Shown: piece by piece, positions 24,855 to 35,904 of the stretch
Layout: each line of letters begins with the position of its first letter
Numbering within the stretch: the stretch's first letter is position 1
NCBI GenBank assembly: GCA_002914805.1
Contig: JXTB01000034.1
Coordinates: 1,356,092 to 1,420,091 of the forward strand
Reading direction: 5' to 3'
Length of the DNA: 64,000 bases
DNA from: Parasponia andersonii
Lineage: Eukaryota; Streptophyta; Magnoliopsida; Rosales; Cannabaceae
Made by a program: the position numbers and the translations under genes
The notes under the pieces: model-generated
Database searches by the model: none
Seen by the model: only the letters and a program-made list of their open reading frames with translations
What the model was told of the DNA's origin: nothing

Positions 24855-26462
24855 AACCCCAAAAGCCCAATACGTTGTCTTGGATTCTTTCTTGAAAAAC
24901 GGAGTCGTTTCACGTTGGTAAAATTAAAAAAAAAAAAAAAAAAAGGAAAAAAGGACCAATTATGGTGAAAGAAAGAAAGAGAGTACAGATATTGATGCCC
25001 TGTAATGTCATTATGATGTCTTTTGTTTCTTGTCTTGCTTTTTATAGCCCTGTGTGACGAGATTTTTTTTGTACTAGAACGGCTCACATATGAATCGAAA
25101 TGATGTTAATGATGGCAATGGCATAGAGTCTATTTATCGTTTGTAGAAAAAGAATCTAATCTTATCGATTTTTGCTCTTTTGGGTTTATTTTTCTTTTGC
25201 CTGATTTGGATTAAGAACTCCTTTTTTTTTTTTTTAAAAAAAGTCTCAATCTTAAATAATGTCACCACTTCGAGCCGTAACAGTGCACTTGTTTAGCTGA
25301 CAAAGGACAAAAGAACGGAAAGGAGTTTTGGTGGTCTATGACCAAAGATTTGGAGTAGTACAGCAACTGCCACCGCCACTTATAACAAAGTCTTTTCTTA
25401 TATTTATTTATTTTGTTTTGCTTCTTCCAATGAGATATATAGATAGCTATGAAAACGACTCCAACGTCAAAGGACCGGTCGGAAGAGGCTAAAGCTCCCT
25501 ATAAGTACAACCAAAACCCTCGTCGTCTCACGCGTTTCCGTAACTTTCATAGCATTAATACTTGTACCAAGTCCCTCTTAACCCAACAGTAAATATATAT
25601 AGTTTATGGTCTTATAATTCTTTTGCTCAATATCAGTTTTGGCTAAACAGCCATTGGTTTGCAGCAACCTGCAAGTCGCAGGCTGCTTCTATATAAGCTG
25701 GCATATTATGCAGTCCTGGATCAGGGAACACCTAGTTCTGCCCCACTAGGACTGACTGAGCTTCATGTGGATCCCACAAGTTTTTGCTTCCCACGAGGAT
25801 CAATAAGAGATAAATGTTGTTGTGTTGATTTTATTTTCCTCTTTTTTTTTGTTCGTTTTTGTTTGCCCATATCAGATCAGATCTCGAGCATAGAGAATCG
25901 GACTGGTGGATTTGCCATAAATTTTCTACAAATGCAAAGAAACGTACGTAGCTTATTATCACAGGAAGGTGGACGACAGTTGTTCTTCCCTCAATCCCCT
26001 TTTTTTTCCATTGGATAAAGCTGTTTATTAGAGAGTATAATAAAATCTCTCTCTCTCTCTCTCTCTCTAATTTGGCGATTAAATTTTCGAGGCAAGAGGA
26101 GACCAAATATATCTAAATGGGTGAGTTGTAAAAAAAGTTAATGTTCAAATTTTTGAATATTAATGTTCTAAATTGATTTTTTTTTTTTTTTTTTGATTAA
26201 TTTTAGTAACAAAAAATCTAATAATATCTTTTATTAAAATTGGATTAATTTTTATCATTCTCCTAAATTTTGAGGATATTATTATCTTTTATCAGTTAAA
26301 ATTATTCAAAAAGTCAACTCATAATATTAATTTTCAAAAATTCTTAATTTTATAATATTATTTTGTATAGTCCAAACTTTAACGTCTAAATAAATTACAG
26401 AATACTCAAAGTTTAATATATATATTTTTTTATAGTTATCTTTATTTGAAATATATACATTT
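24855..26462. other. Intergenic with simple repeats
   Basis: No convincing gene. It holds an A-tract at about 24926-24944, poly-T at 25218-25234, a (CT)n run at about 26047-26068 and a T-tract at 26178-26194. The frame at 25659-26018 reads through simple sequence and has no domain. A small inverted repeat near 25.7 kb is noted under findings. Confidence 0.6.
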
Positions 26463-26832
26463 AGGTCACCACTCCATTATGTATTTTTTTTATCTATAAA
26501 TATATATGTTTTGGCTAATTAAAATTCATCGTGCACATTTTTTTAGATAAATTTGGATGTTCCAAATTTTAATATTTAAATTGAATAAAACTCAAATCTT
26601 AAAATATTTTTTTGCACTAAAATATATACATTTAGGTCACCAATCCATTATGTATTTTTTTTTACCTATAGATAGGTATTGTTTTGTCCAATTAAAATCC
26701 ATCATACATATTTTTTAATGGTAAAAAGATTGAAAAAAAAAAAGAATATTAATAATGTACATCTTTTTATGTACTTCTTAGAAAATAATCTAACGGCTAA
26801 AAAAAACAACTACAAATAAAAAAATAACCATG
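26463..26832 (+). mobile_element. MITE, copy B, with a tandem duplication of its first half
   Basis: GGTCACCAATCCATTATGTA at 26635 matches the terminal repeat of the family. ATTAATAATGTACATC followed by TTTTTATGTACTTC matches the core of copies C and D, then AATCTAACGGCTAAAAAA. The head, with its flank (AAATATATACATTTAGGTCA), occurs twice, about 173 bp apart (26449 and 26622), so the first part was duplicated after or during insertion. Confidence 0.65.
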
Positions 26833-27009
26833 TATATATACTATATACTTATAATACAATAATCACGAAGAGATAGAGACACTAGCATATAATATAATCA
26901 TTTATGATGTTGTTTCTCGGATGAATTGAGTTTGATTAAGAGAACTAGTACCATAGTAAATGCTTAGCATTATCATTAGTTGCACTTATATAAAAATGGA
27001 CATCCATAA

Positions 27010-27567
27010 TGTTAAGAGATCGACTTTGAGGAAACGATAACACACAGTTAAAATACTAGTTGAGAAAATTTAGGTAAAATAAAAAAAATAAGGCACATAA
27101 AAGAACGTGGTTCACCCAATTTAGGCTACGTCTACGGATAAGACTGTGAATAATTTCATTATGAAAAGAAAATGACAACTCACTTCTCTCTAAATACAAG
27201 CAGAGAACAAATGAACCTCTCTCTCTCTTGAAATAGGAGAAAACACTCTCTCTAAATAATTTATGAGAAAACAAGTGGGACACTAAGAGGAATTCCTAGG
27301 CTTGAATTCTCTCTTAAAAAAGAAGAGGATTTAGAATGAGATACAAAACAAGTGATGAAGTCCTCCGTATTTATAGAACTTGAAAGGTGGTGTGAATACC
27401 ATCTTTTACTATTGCTATTACAGCTACTATTTTCACTATTGCTATTGCGGCTGCCCTTTTTAATATTCCTATTGCGGCTGCCTTTTTACTATTCATATTG
27501 CGGCTACCTTTTTTCACTGTTCATATTACGGCTGGTTAGTGAGCTGCAATTGTTGATTTGTTCAATA
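27010..27567 (-). repeat. Copia 3' LTR
   Basis: Opens TGTTAAGAGATCGACTTT and matches the other LTR along its whole length. Holds an internal array of a roughly 18-27 bp unit containing ATTGCTATTGCGGCTGCC and variants (about 27410-27530) and CT-rich tracts. Confidence 0.92.
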
Positions 27568-29337
27568 TTCTCCCACTTGAAGACTTGATTTTAATCATGT
27601 CTTCACACTTGATAAATCTCTCTTTTTTTCCCTTGTCAATTCTTCATGCTGCTTATATTTCTGCTATGCCATATAAGGATCTACACCATTGGAACTTGCT
27701 ACTATTGATTGGTTTGGTTAAAGCATCTGCTAGGTTCTCCTTTGTGTGAATCTTCTTCATGTCCATACTTCCATCTTCTACTACTTCTCGAACAAAGTGA
27801 CATTGAACACTAATGTGCTTTGTCCTGCAATGAAAAGCTGGATTCCTTGCAATGTGTAAGGCACTCTGACTGTCACAAAATATAGGAATCTTTTCTTGTT
27901 TATGCCCGAGCTTCTCCAACAACTTTTGAATCCAAACAGCCTCTTTACAAGCATGTGTAGCCGCTATGTATTCTACTTCTAATAGAGAAAGCCACAACAA
28001 TTTGTAGTTTTGAAACCCAGCTTACAGCTATTCTGCAAGAGTAAACACATAGCCTGTAGTAGATTTTCATTTGTCAAGATCACCCGCAAAATCTGAATCA
28101 ACATATCCTCTGACAGTATATTTTGATCCTCCGTAACATAATGCAGTATCTAAGGTTCCTTTGATGTATCTCAGAATTCTCTTCACAGCATTCCAATGCT
28201 CTCCACCAAGATTCATCATATATCGACTAACTGCTTCCACTGCTTATGTAATGTCTAGTCTTATATATATCATAGTGAACATTAGGCTTCCCACTGCTGA
28301 TGCATACGGTACTCGAGACATCTCCATCCTCTCTGCTTCATTGCTTGGACACATCTCGGAGGATAACTTGAAGTTAACAGGAAGTGGTGTAGAAATCGAC
28401 TTACAATCTTGCATATTAAAGCGGCATAAGATTTTATTCAAATAATTATTCTGAGAAAGCCGAATCTTCCAGTTACCTCTGTCTCAGTGAATTTGCATCC
28501 CTATGATTTCTCCATCATCTGAAGTATTTGTAACATTCCCCTGAGCATTTGATAACTTGAGGTCCTTTCCTCTTGAATTTCCATTCTTTTTGAGTTGCCA
28601 ACACACCCTTTTGACGTGCCCGTTCTTACCACAGTGATAACACTTGACATTCCTCTTACTTCTTAACTTTGATCTACCACCACGTTCTATTGATCTCCCT
28701 CTCATTGTCAAAGCCTCTACTTGCTGTGAACTTGTTAATCTGTCTTCCTTGTTCTTACGTCGATTTTCTTTTTCGATAACAACAGCTGTAAGATCATTGA
28801 AAACTAAAGTTATAGCATTGCTGGTTACATTTTAATGAGTTGATCATACGAATCAAGTAGATTCTGAAGTAAGAATTCTGCACGTTCATTATCCTCTATT
28901 TTATGCTCCATTATTGTGAGCTGTGAGAATAGAGTGTTGAGGGTGTTGATGTGGTCAGTCATCGTTGTTAATTTCACCATCCGAAAGGTGTAAAGCCTTC
29001 TCTTCAAGAAAATTTTGTTGTGAAGCGACTTAGCCTGATACAACTTTGTCAGTGTATCTCATATCTCCTTAGCTGACTTCTTCTCCTCAATGCGCGACAA
29101 GACTCTATCTGCTAGTGCCAGATGTAAGTTAGCGATAATATTGCTATCCATCTCGTCCCACATTTTATCATTAATAATCTTAGCATGCCTTTCCCCAATT
29201 GCTGCTTGGTAATTATCTTTTCTCAAGATTGCCTTTATCTTTATTTTTCATAAAGAGAAATTGCTCCCATTAAACTTCTCAATATCGAATTTTACCGCTA
29301 TTTTTGTTTACCACAAATTTGTTCAGTTACCACCGTT

Positions 29338-29430
29338 TCACTATATGTGAACAGTACCATATACGTGAATAGTACTATATATGTGAACAGTATCGTATAC
29401 GTGAATAGTCCGTATATGTGAACAGTACTC
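29338..29430. repeat. Tandem array between copia PBS and gag
   Basis: Five units of about 17-20 bp, alternating TATATGTGAACAGTAC and TATACGTGAATAGTAC. It lies in the untranslated leader of the element. Confidence 0.85.
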
Positions 29431-29452
29431 CAACTAATAGCTCTGATACCAC

Positions 29453-29988
29453 TGTTAGGAGATCGACTTTACAGAAACAATAACACATAACTAAAATACG
29501 AGTTGAGAAAATTTGGGTAAAATGAAAAAAATAAGGCACACAAAATAATTAATGGGGTTCACCCAATTTAGGCTACGCTCACGGATAAAGCTGTGAAAAA
29601 TTTCACTATGAAAAGGAGATTACAACTCACTTCTCTCTAAATATAAGGATAGAACAAATGAACCTCTCTCTCTCTTGAAATAGGAGAAAACACTCTCTCT
29701 AAATAATTTAGGAGAAAATAAGTGAGACACTAAGAGGAAGTCATAGGCTTGAATTCTCTCTTAGAAAAGAAGATGATTTAGAATGAGATACAAAACAAGT
29801 GATGAAGTTCTCTGTATTTATAGAACTTGAAAAGTGGTGTAAACACCATCTTTTACTATTGCTATTACGGCTACTGTTTTTACTATTGCTATTACGGCTG
29901 CCCTTTTTACTATTCCTATTGTGGCTACCTTTTTTCACTGTTTCCATTGCGGCTGGTTGGTGAGCTGCAATTGTTAATTTATTCAACA
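29453..29988 (-). repeat. Copia 5' LTR
   Basis: Opens TGTTAGGAGATCGACTTT and ends TTATTCAACA before the CATAA duplication. It is 536 bp against 558 for its partner; the difference is mainly one ATTGCTATTGCGG-type unit. Confidence 0.92.
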
Positions 29989-29993
29989 CATAA

Positions 29994-31063
29994 TGCAAGA
30001 TTTTTTAATTCGATTGTCCAAATATGTAGTAGATGTCCCTTTAAAGAGTCTAAACTTGTGTAGCAAATTGATAATGGTTAACTAAGGTGTTCGAGCTTGT
30101 GGTTTATTTCTTAATGTGGAGTATAGTGTGTATTGATAAGATGGCGTAGATAAGTTCTTTAATTGCAATTTAGCATTGATTTAAGGTGTGACAAATTTTT
30201 TATAATTAGTTAGTAATTAAAAAATTAAGTTATAAATAATGTAATAATTATGTAATATAGGGTTAGTTAAAAAAATAATTAAAAATTAAGTTATAAATAA
30301 TATAATAATTATGTAATATAGGGTTAGTTAAAAAAATAATGACATGTCAAAATCATATTGAACAAATAAGTAATTTGACGTTTCAAAATAAATGTCAAAT
30401 TACCAATTTCAAGCTATACCGTCAAGAAAAAAAATATTTAAAGACCTCATTCTGACGATATGTCAATGCTCAATTAGAAAGCAATTTTGGCCATTTATTA
30501 ACACTGAATTGGATAACATACTCAAAAAAAGACATATGATAAATTTAGATGGGACAGAATATTATAGTTGATTAATATGTGAAACACGTGTCCTGCTCTT
30601 AGGAGATTTCTTCTCCATATGACTCCTCACGGTGAACTTGCCACGGAAATGCTTCTGACAAGCGGTTAGATACGAAAGCTTTGATCTAATTCTAATGTAA
30701 TGGGCAGCTCATTTTTTTTCTTTTTTTTTTTTTAGTCTTAATAAAGTTCTTTCCTTTTTCTCTCTTTGTTCTTATCTCCTCTTTCTTTCAATTGTGTTTG
30801 TACTGAAGCCTTGATGTCCTTTCTTCGTCGTCAACGATTCCTATACTTTCTTTCACATGAAGCATTTGTCACCATATCCTCTACTTTGGTCATTGATTAT
30901 TCTCTATTACTTTGTTATTCGCTCTGAGCTATTATCACCATCTTCTCCATTCATTTCTATCAAGACTACCTTTACAAGGCTCAGAAACAAGCACGGGTTC
31001 CCTTAGATTCTTGTCTATTGACTATTGTTCAACTGTACAAGTCCATATACACACACGTGCATT

Positions 31064-31099
<36 letters not shown>
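29994..31099. other. Intergenic, with one short tandem duplication
   Basis: No gene seen. At 30216-30342 a 61-bp unit (starting TAATTAAAAAATTAAG and ending AGGGTTAGTTAAAAAAA) occurs twice in tandem, nearly identical. The region ends in CA and TA runs (31050-31099) at the edge of MITE copy C. Confidence 0.7.
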
Positions 31100-31101
<2 letters not shown>

Positions 31102-31445
31102 CACCAATAAGTATTTTTTTTTTTAACATATGTATAAGTATTAATTTGGCCAATGAAAATTTAGCATGTACATTTTTTTTTTAATATATGCATAAGTATT
31201 AATTTGGCCAATGAAAATTTAGCATGTACATGCTTTTTTAATATATGCATAAGTATTAATTTGGCCGTTGAAAATTTAGCATGCACATTTTTTTATTATA
31301 AAAAATAAGAGAGAGAAAGAGCATTAATGATGCACGTCTTTTCATACACTTCATTATATCCATTGGATCACCAATGGTGATCCAACGGCTAAAAAGAAAT
31401 ACTTACCCATAGGTAAAATAAAAAAATACCTATTGAATTGGCAAC
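31100..31445 (+). mobile_element. MITE, copy C, with a triplicated internal unit
   Basis: Begins GGCACCAATAAGTATTTTT next to a TA run and ends TATTGAATTGGCAACC before another TA run; the two ends are inverted and imperfect. An internal 57-58 bp unit (TAAGTATTAATTTGGCCAAT, then GAAAATTTAGCATGTACAT) occurs three times in a row from about 31125 to 31300; copy D has only a shortened trace of it. The shared core is TTAATGATGCACGTC followed by TTTTCATACACTTCATTATA, then AACGGCTAAAAA. Confidence 0.8.
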
Positions 31446-33846
31446 CTATATATATATATACAAACATTTGCATAATGATCTTATATCATTATTATTATTA
31501 TTGCATATTATAGTAATCTTTGGGCACTCAACTACCTTCCATAACTTCGTGTTTGATCTGTAGCACAAGTTTGAGATATTGTGCTCTCTATATCATTATC
31601 ATATTATATATGTATTTGTGCGACTCAGCAAGGAATTCGTATTGTTACTCCAAGTACGATCAATTACTCCATTTTCCATTATCTGTAAGGTAATCTGTAT
31701 TGTTACTTTGAGTACGATTGGTTACTTTATTTTTTTTAATTATTGTACGTATTTATTTAATGGTCTGTATTATTTTCCCTCACAATTAGTCACACTGCTT
31801 TATTTAAATTTCAGTACTTTAATTTCAGTTATTTATTATTATTTATAATGATATAGTTGGACTTACAATCTCATAATTCTAATCCCTTTAATTAACTAAA
31901 ATTGGTATATAGATGGTATCACATTCGTCAGTTTCAAACTATTTATCTTTCTGTATTTTATTTCTAATGCTAACTTATAATTGAAACCATAGTCGGTTTA
32001 TTAGCCCCAATCAACTAAGAATATTTAATTCATTGGCTATCTATTTATTACATTATTATATTACTTCCAGTTTTCAATTGACAATATAATCAGTTTCTTT
32101 GCCTCTGTCAACTTTTGATATTATCTTATTTATGCTTATTCCTATATATACTAACTGAGTCATCTTTGCAACTTTCAATCTTATCGAGATACGTAGAAAG
32201 AGTTGCTCTCATTGTGACCGTCTATCCTTTTTCAACACGTGGAAGTATTGTGATAACCCTTTATGCTGTGTATTTTAATGGTCTAATATGATTATCTTCT
32301 ATTTTGTTGTGATTAAGTACATGTCACACAAGTTAATTTAGAATACAACTCCAACCCCGAACAACCATTAAGTAAGGTCATATAGTGGTAAATTTTGGTT
32401 GTCAAGTTAGGTAGTTTCTTAGTGATTTCAAACGTGAAAGTATGTTCATGCTAATCCAACACCAGATAAATAGTGTCCGGGACCTAACCCCACGCAAATC
32501 TTACCCCTAGAGCTACACATGGTGTTTAGCCTGTGACGCACTTCATCTCCCAATAGGGTAAAACTTGCCTTAAAGAGTTTTCAGCGAATATTCCTATTAG
32601 CGGGAATAGGGTGACACGTTCTATTTCATAATAAAGTAAAAAATTTGCTATTAAAGGTTCTCATCTAATATTTTTATTAGCAAGATTAGAAGCTTCTATG
32701 GCCACGTTCAGAGAGAGATACTAGTGTGGTCATTATTTTTTCCATTTTTTTAAGCAGCAAAAAAAAAAAAAATGATTTTGTGACTCAAACATTTATTACA
32801 AAAAAGCTCAAGGTCTTTTCAGTTAGATATGGAAGTATACTCTGGTATTTTTATGTTGGATGAAACATGCTTTAATCTTTAGACAACCACTTTCCATGTG
32901 CAAAAAAGTTTGCGCAACTACTTTTCTATAAGAATGTATTACCATATGAAAAAAAAAAAAAAAAAACGCATCACCATGACTCAAGTGTGCAATAGAATAT
33001 TCACCTTTAACTTATTTTCTTTAAAAAATAAAAGAGTGTTGTTTGGAGGATGATAATTCAAAATTATGTCCCTCCATAAATTGACTTTTAATTTTTTCAA
33101 TAAATTTGTCATTTTTTCGTTATTGATTTGTTAAAAGGGGAATATAAAAATTTTAGTTTTTATTAATATTAAGAGGCATCAGCTACAACTAAACTAAAAA
33201 CAAATTAGTCCATGATTCGCTGGAGTGTTTGTGAGCAAGTGGAAGGGAAAAAGTTCGAATCTTAATTATGTTAATTTATGTATAAATTTTATAATAAAAA
33301 ATAAGAAAAATAAACTAAAAACAAGAATTATCTGGAAAAAAAAAAGCACAAAAGACAAAAGCTAGCAACAACCCATATATAAGTATTCTTGTCATATATT
33401 ATCTTAATTATTGGTACGTGTCTTCTTCACTTCTACAAATAAAATGAAAAGAAAATAACTTGTTAGTTGATTTTTTTTTTGTTTGTTTAAAAAATGAAAA
33501 GAATTTGTGTCAATAAATAAAGAGTAAAGACAAAGATACTAAAAATTTGCACCCAAAACTTATAAAAAAATGACATCCATTTATTTATAATATTATGTTA
33601 TTTTCAAATAAGACAACACAATTTAAAAATTAGTGGTTAAAACAAATGTCACATTGTGTGGTGAAATTTTTAGTATAATTTATATTGTTATCATTTCTCA
33701 TAGATAAATGTCTCTTGTTAACATTTGTCTATATTAACAGCATAAACTTGACGTACTTGTGTTATTATTAATTCCAATAGGAATTGTTACATATGAGAGC
33801 AAATAAAACTTGATATCGATGTTTGAATTCCATCCCAAGTCAAAGG

Positions 33847-33883
<37 letters not shown>

Positions 33884-34851
33884 TTGTTGACCTAGGAAAT
33901 GATATAATTTTTGTATGCATATATTGTAATATATTTATACATTGCATTTGATACGGATTTACTCTTATAAATATAATGTGTCTTAGTGTGATTTTTTTTT
34001 TTGTAGGCTAACATGTGATGTACTTGTGGGGATATTTTTGGAGAAGCATTTTAATTAATGCAAGTCTTGAAGTGGAATATGTATTCTAATGGTCCTTCTA
34101 GGAATATGGATTTCTCTATCTTGGGGAATAGTTATTTCTACTAAATACATAAATCGTTTTTTTTTTTCAATAAACATCGTCTTTCAATTTCAATTTCAAT
34201 TTCAAGGGCAATTTATAATTAAAATAAATAAATTTCCAATGGTAATTTCATTAAACAAATGCCACCTAATTATTTATTTATTTGTTAAGTACTAGCTCTG
34301 TTTCTATTGACATAGAGTTCTAACTTCTAAGGCATTATTTATTCATTTATAGTTATTTTTCACACCTAACAACTCTAAAACGTCCAGTTTTTTTTGTTTG
34401 GTTTTTTTTTTTGTTTTTTGTGTAAGCATATTGAAATTCGAATTGCATTATCATTACAATTTAATCCTATTCCAATGCGAATAAATGGAGTACTAAATCT
34501 CACAACGCTCCCTCTCAAAGATATAAAAATGCCAATAAATAAATAAATGGAGTTCTGAATTCATCAATAATTGGATTAAGTATATTCACAAATTTAGTTA
34601 CAATTTTACCTCTAATTAGCATTACCCAAAAAAAAAAATATAATAATTAAATAAACCCCTATAGTTATATAGTGAGAATACACTCAGTATGCAAGAAAAA
34701 AAAAGAAAAAAGAAGTATAAAACCGTTTAAACCCTAGAAGAATAATATTTTTCTATTCTTCCAAATCATAAGAATATGTGATTTTTTGAGGACAAAAATA
34801 TATAATTTTTTTATTAACAAATTGAGAGTCACCATAATATATATATATATG
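31446..34851. other. Intergenic, no gene seen
   Basis: AT-rich, with poly-A and TA runs (32759-32772, 32949-32966, 33850-33884). At 32557-32690 a roughly 79-bp unit (AAACTTGCCTTAAAGAG, then TTCAGCGAATATTCCTATTAG) is followed by a diverged second copy (AAATTTGCTATTAAAGG, then TATTTTTATTAG). A weak box-B-like GTTCGAATC near 33255 could be a SINE relic. Open frames at 31579-31848 and 34089-34295 have no domain. Confidence 0.6.
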
Positions 34852-35051
34852 GGCACCAATCTAGTAGGTATTTTTTTTTTTACCTATGCATAGCATGCAT
34901 ATTTTTTATTGTAAAAAATAAGAGAGAAATATTATTAATGATGCACGTCTTTTCATACACTTCATTATAACCATTAGATAGTAATTCAACGGCTAAAAAA
35001 AAAAAACCTATCCATAAGTAAAGAAAAAAAATACTTATTGGATTGGTAACC
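34852..35051 (+). mobile_element. MITE, copy D (simplest copy)
   Basis: 200 bp, GGCACCAATCTAGTAGGTAT at one end and ATACTTATTGGATTGGTAACC at the other, which pair over about 45 bp as imperfect terminal inverted repeats. Flanked by TA runs on both sides. No coding capacity. This is the best copy for defining the family. Confidence 0.8.
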
Positions 35052-35904
35052 TATATATATATATATAATAAATGAGATTTAAAAGTAAAATAAAACTTGC
35101 TACGAAAAGTCAAATAAAACTTACCACGAAGAATAAAATAAAATTGTGATTTAGAAATAGGAAACATACTTAGACTTAGTGGGTGCCTAGTGTTTTTGAA
35201 ATATATATTATATATAATATCTTTTATTTAAAGAGAGGAAAAAAAAGTACGACCAAAATTTTATATTTATCTTTTGAGAAAAATAAACTAGATAGAAAGA
35301 AAAAAAACGAGAGAAAAATAACATGATGCAAATAATTATACACAAAAGATAAGGAAAAGAACTTGAAATTTAAAAAGAAAATTGAAAATTAGATAAATAT
35401 AATAAAAGTTGATTTAATAATAACTTAAGTCTCATTTTTATTTTTTCCATTTTAGTAGAATAAAATAAGAAATGAACAAATAATTTTTCTTTAAAAATAT
35501 AATGAATGTAAAAAAAATAAAATAATTAAAATTTATTTTTGATGTTATAAAAAGAAAATAAATGCACTAATAGTCGATAGATTTAAAACTTTCCATAAAT
35601 AAAACCACGTCAGAGTCAAAAAGTCAAATAGAATCGGCTTGGCGTGCCACTTGGCTAACCGACAAACCTAGAACTCTGAACCTTTCGGTGTATAATTATA
35701 ACACAATAGAGTTGTCACCCAATATTCCTTTCTCCAACCAAGTTCCTCATTTTCTACTCTTTTCTTCATTTCTAAACCCAAAAACACAATACGCACGGAT
35801 CGATAGATTAGAGAGAGATCCAGAAGAAACAGCCTCTCTCTCTTCACCGCCTTCTCCCTTGGTCCAATCAAAAAGGCCCCCCCCACCCCCTTCCCAGATT
35901 AGCG
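35052..35904. other. Intergenic; FREE1 promoter and 5' UTR
   Basis: Purine- and A-rich to about 35600, then a GC-richer stretch. A TATA-like GTATAATTATA near 35690 and a CT-rich leader (35832-35870) precede the ATG at 35905. Confidence 0.5.

Larger units (their letters stand above)
27005..29993 (-). mobile_element. Ty1/copia element, internally deleted, two LTRs and CATAA target duplication
   Basis: Element body 27010-29988, flanked by CATAA at 27005-27009 and 29989-29993. It reads on the minus strand: 5' LTR 29453-29988, then a primer-binding site GTGGTATCAGAGC (29439-29451, complementary to initiator tRNA-Met), a gag region (about 28484-29230) with a CCHC zinc knuckle (CYHCGKNGHVKRVC), the end of reverse transcriptase (about 28244-28441), RNase H (about 27653-28000, with CDSQSALHIARNP and HTKENLADALTKP), a polypurine tract, and 3' LTR 27010-27567. 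The middle of pol is absent. Motifs fit the Tork/Tnt1-like branch. LTRs differ at very roughly one base in ten, so the insertion is old (millions of years). Broken, with several interruptions. Confidence 0.93.

Noticed and set aside
25696-25763. miRNA precursor
   Set aside because: The stem has a large one-sided bulge, and I recognise no conserved plant miRNA in it.
25659-26018. 119-codon plus-strand open frame
   Set aside because: Runs through T-rich simple sequence, no domain, no promoter or splice support.
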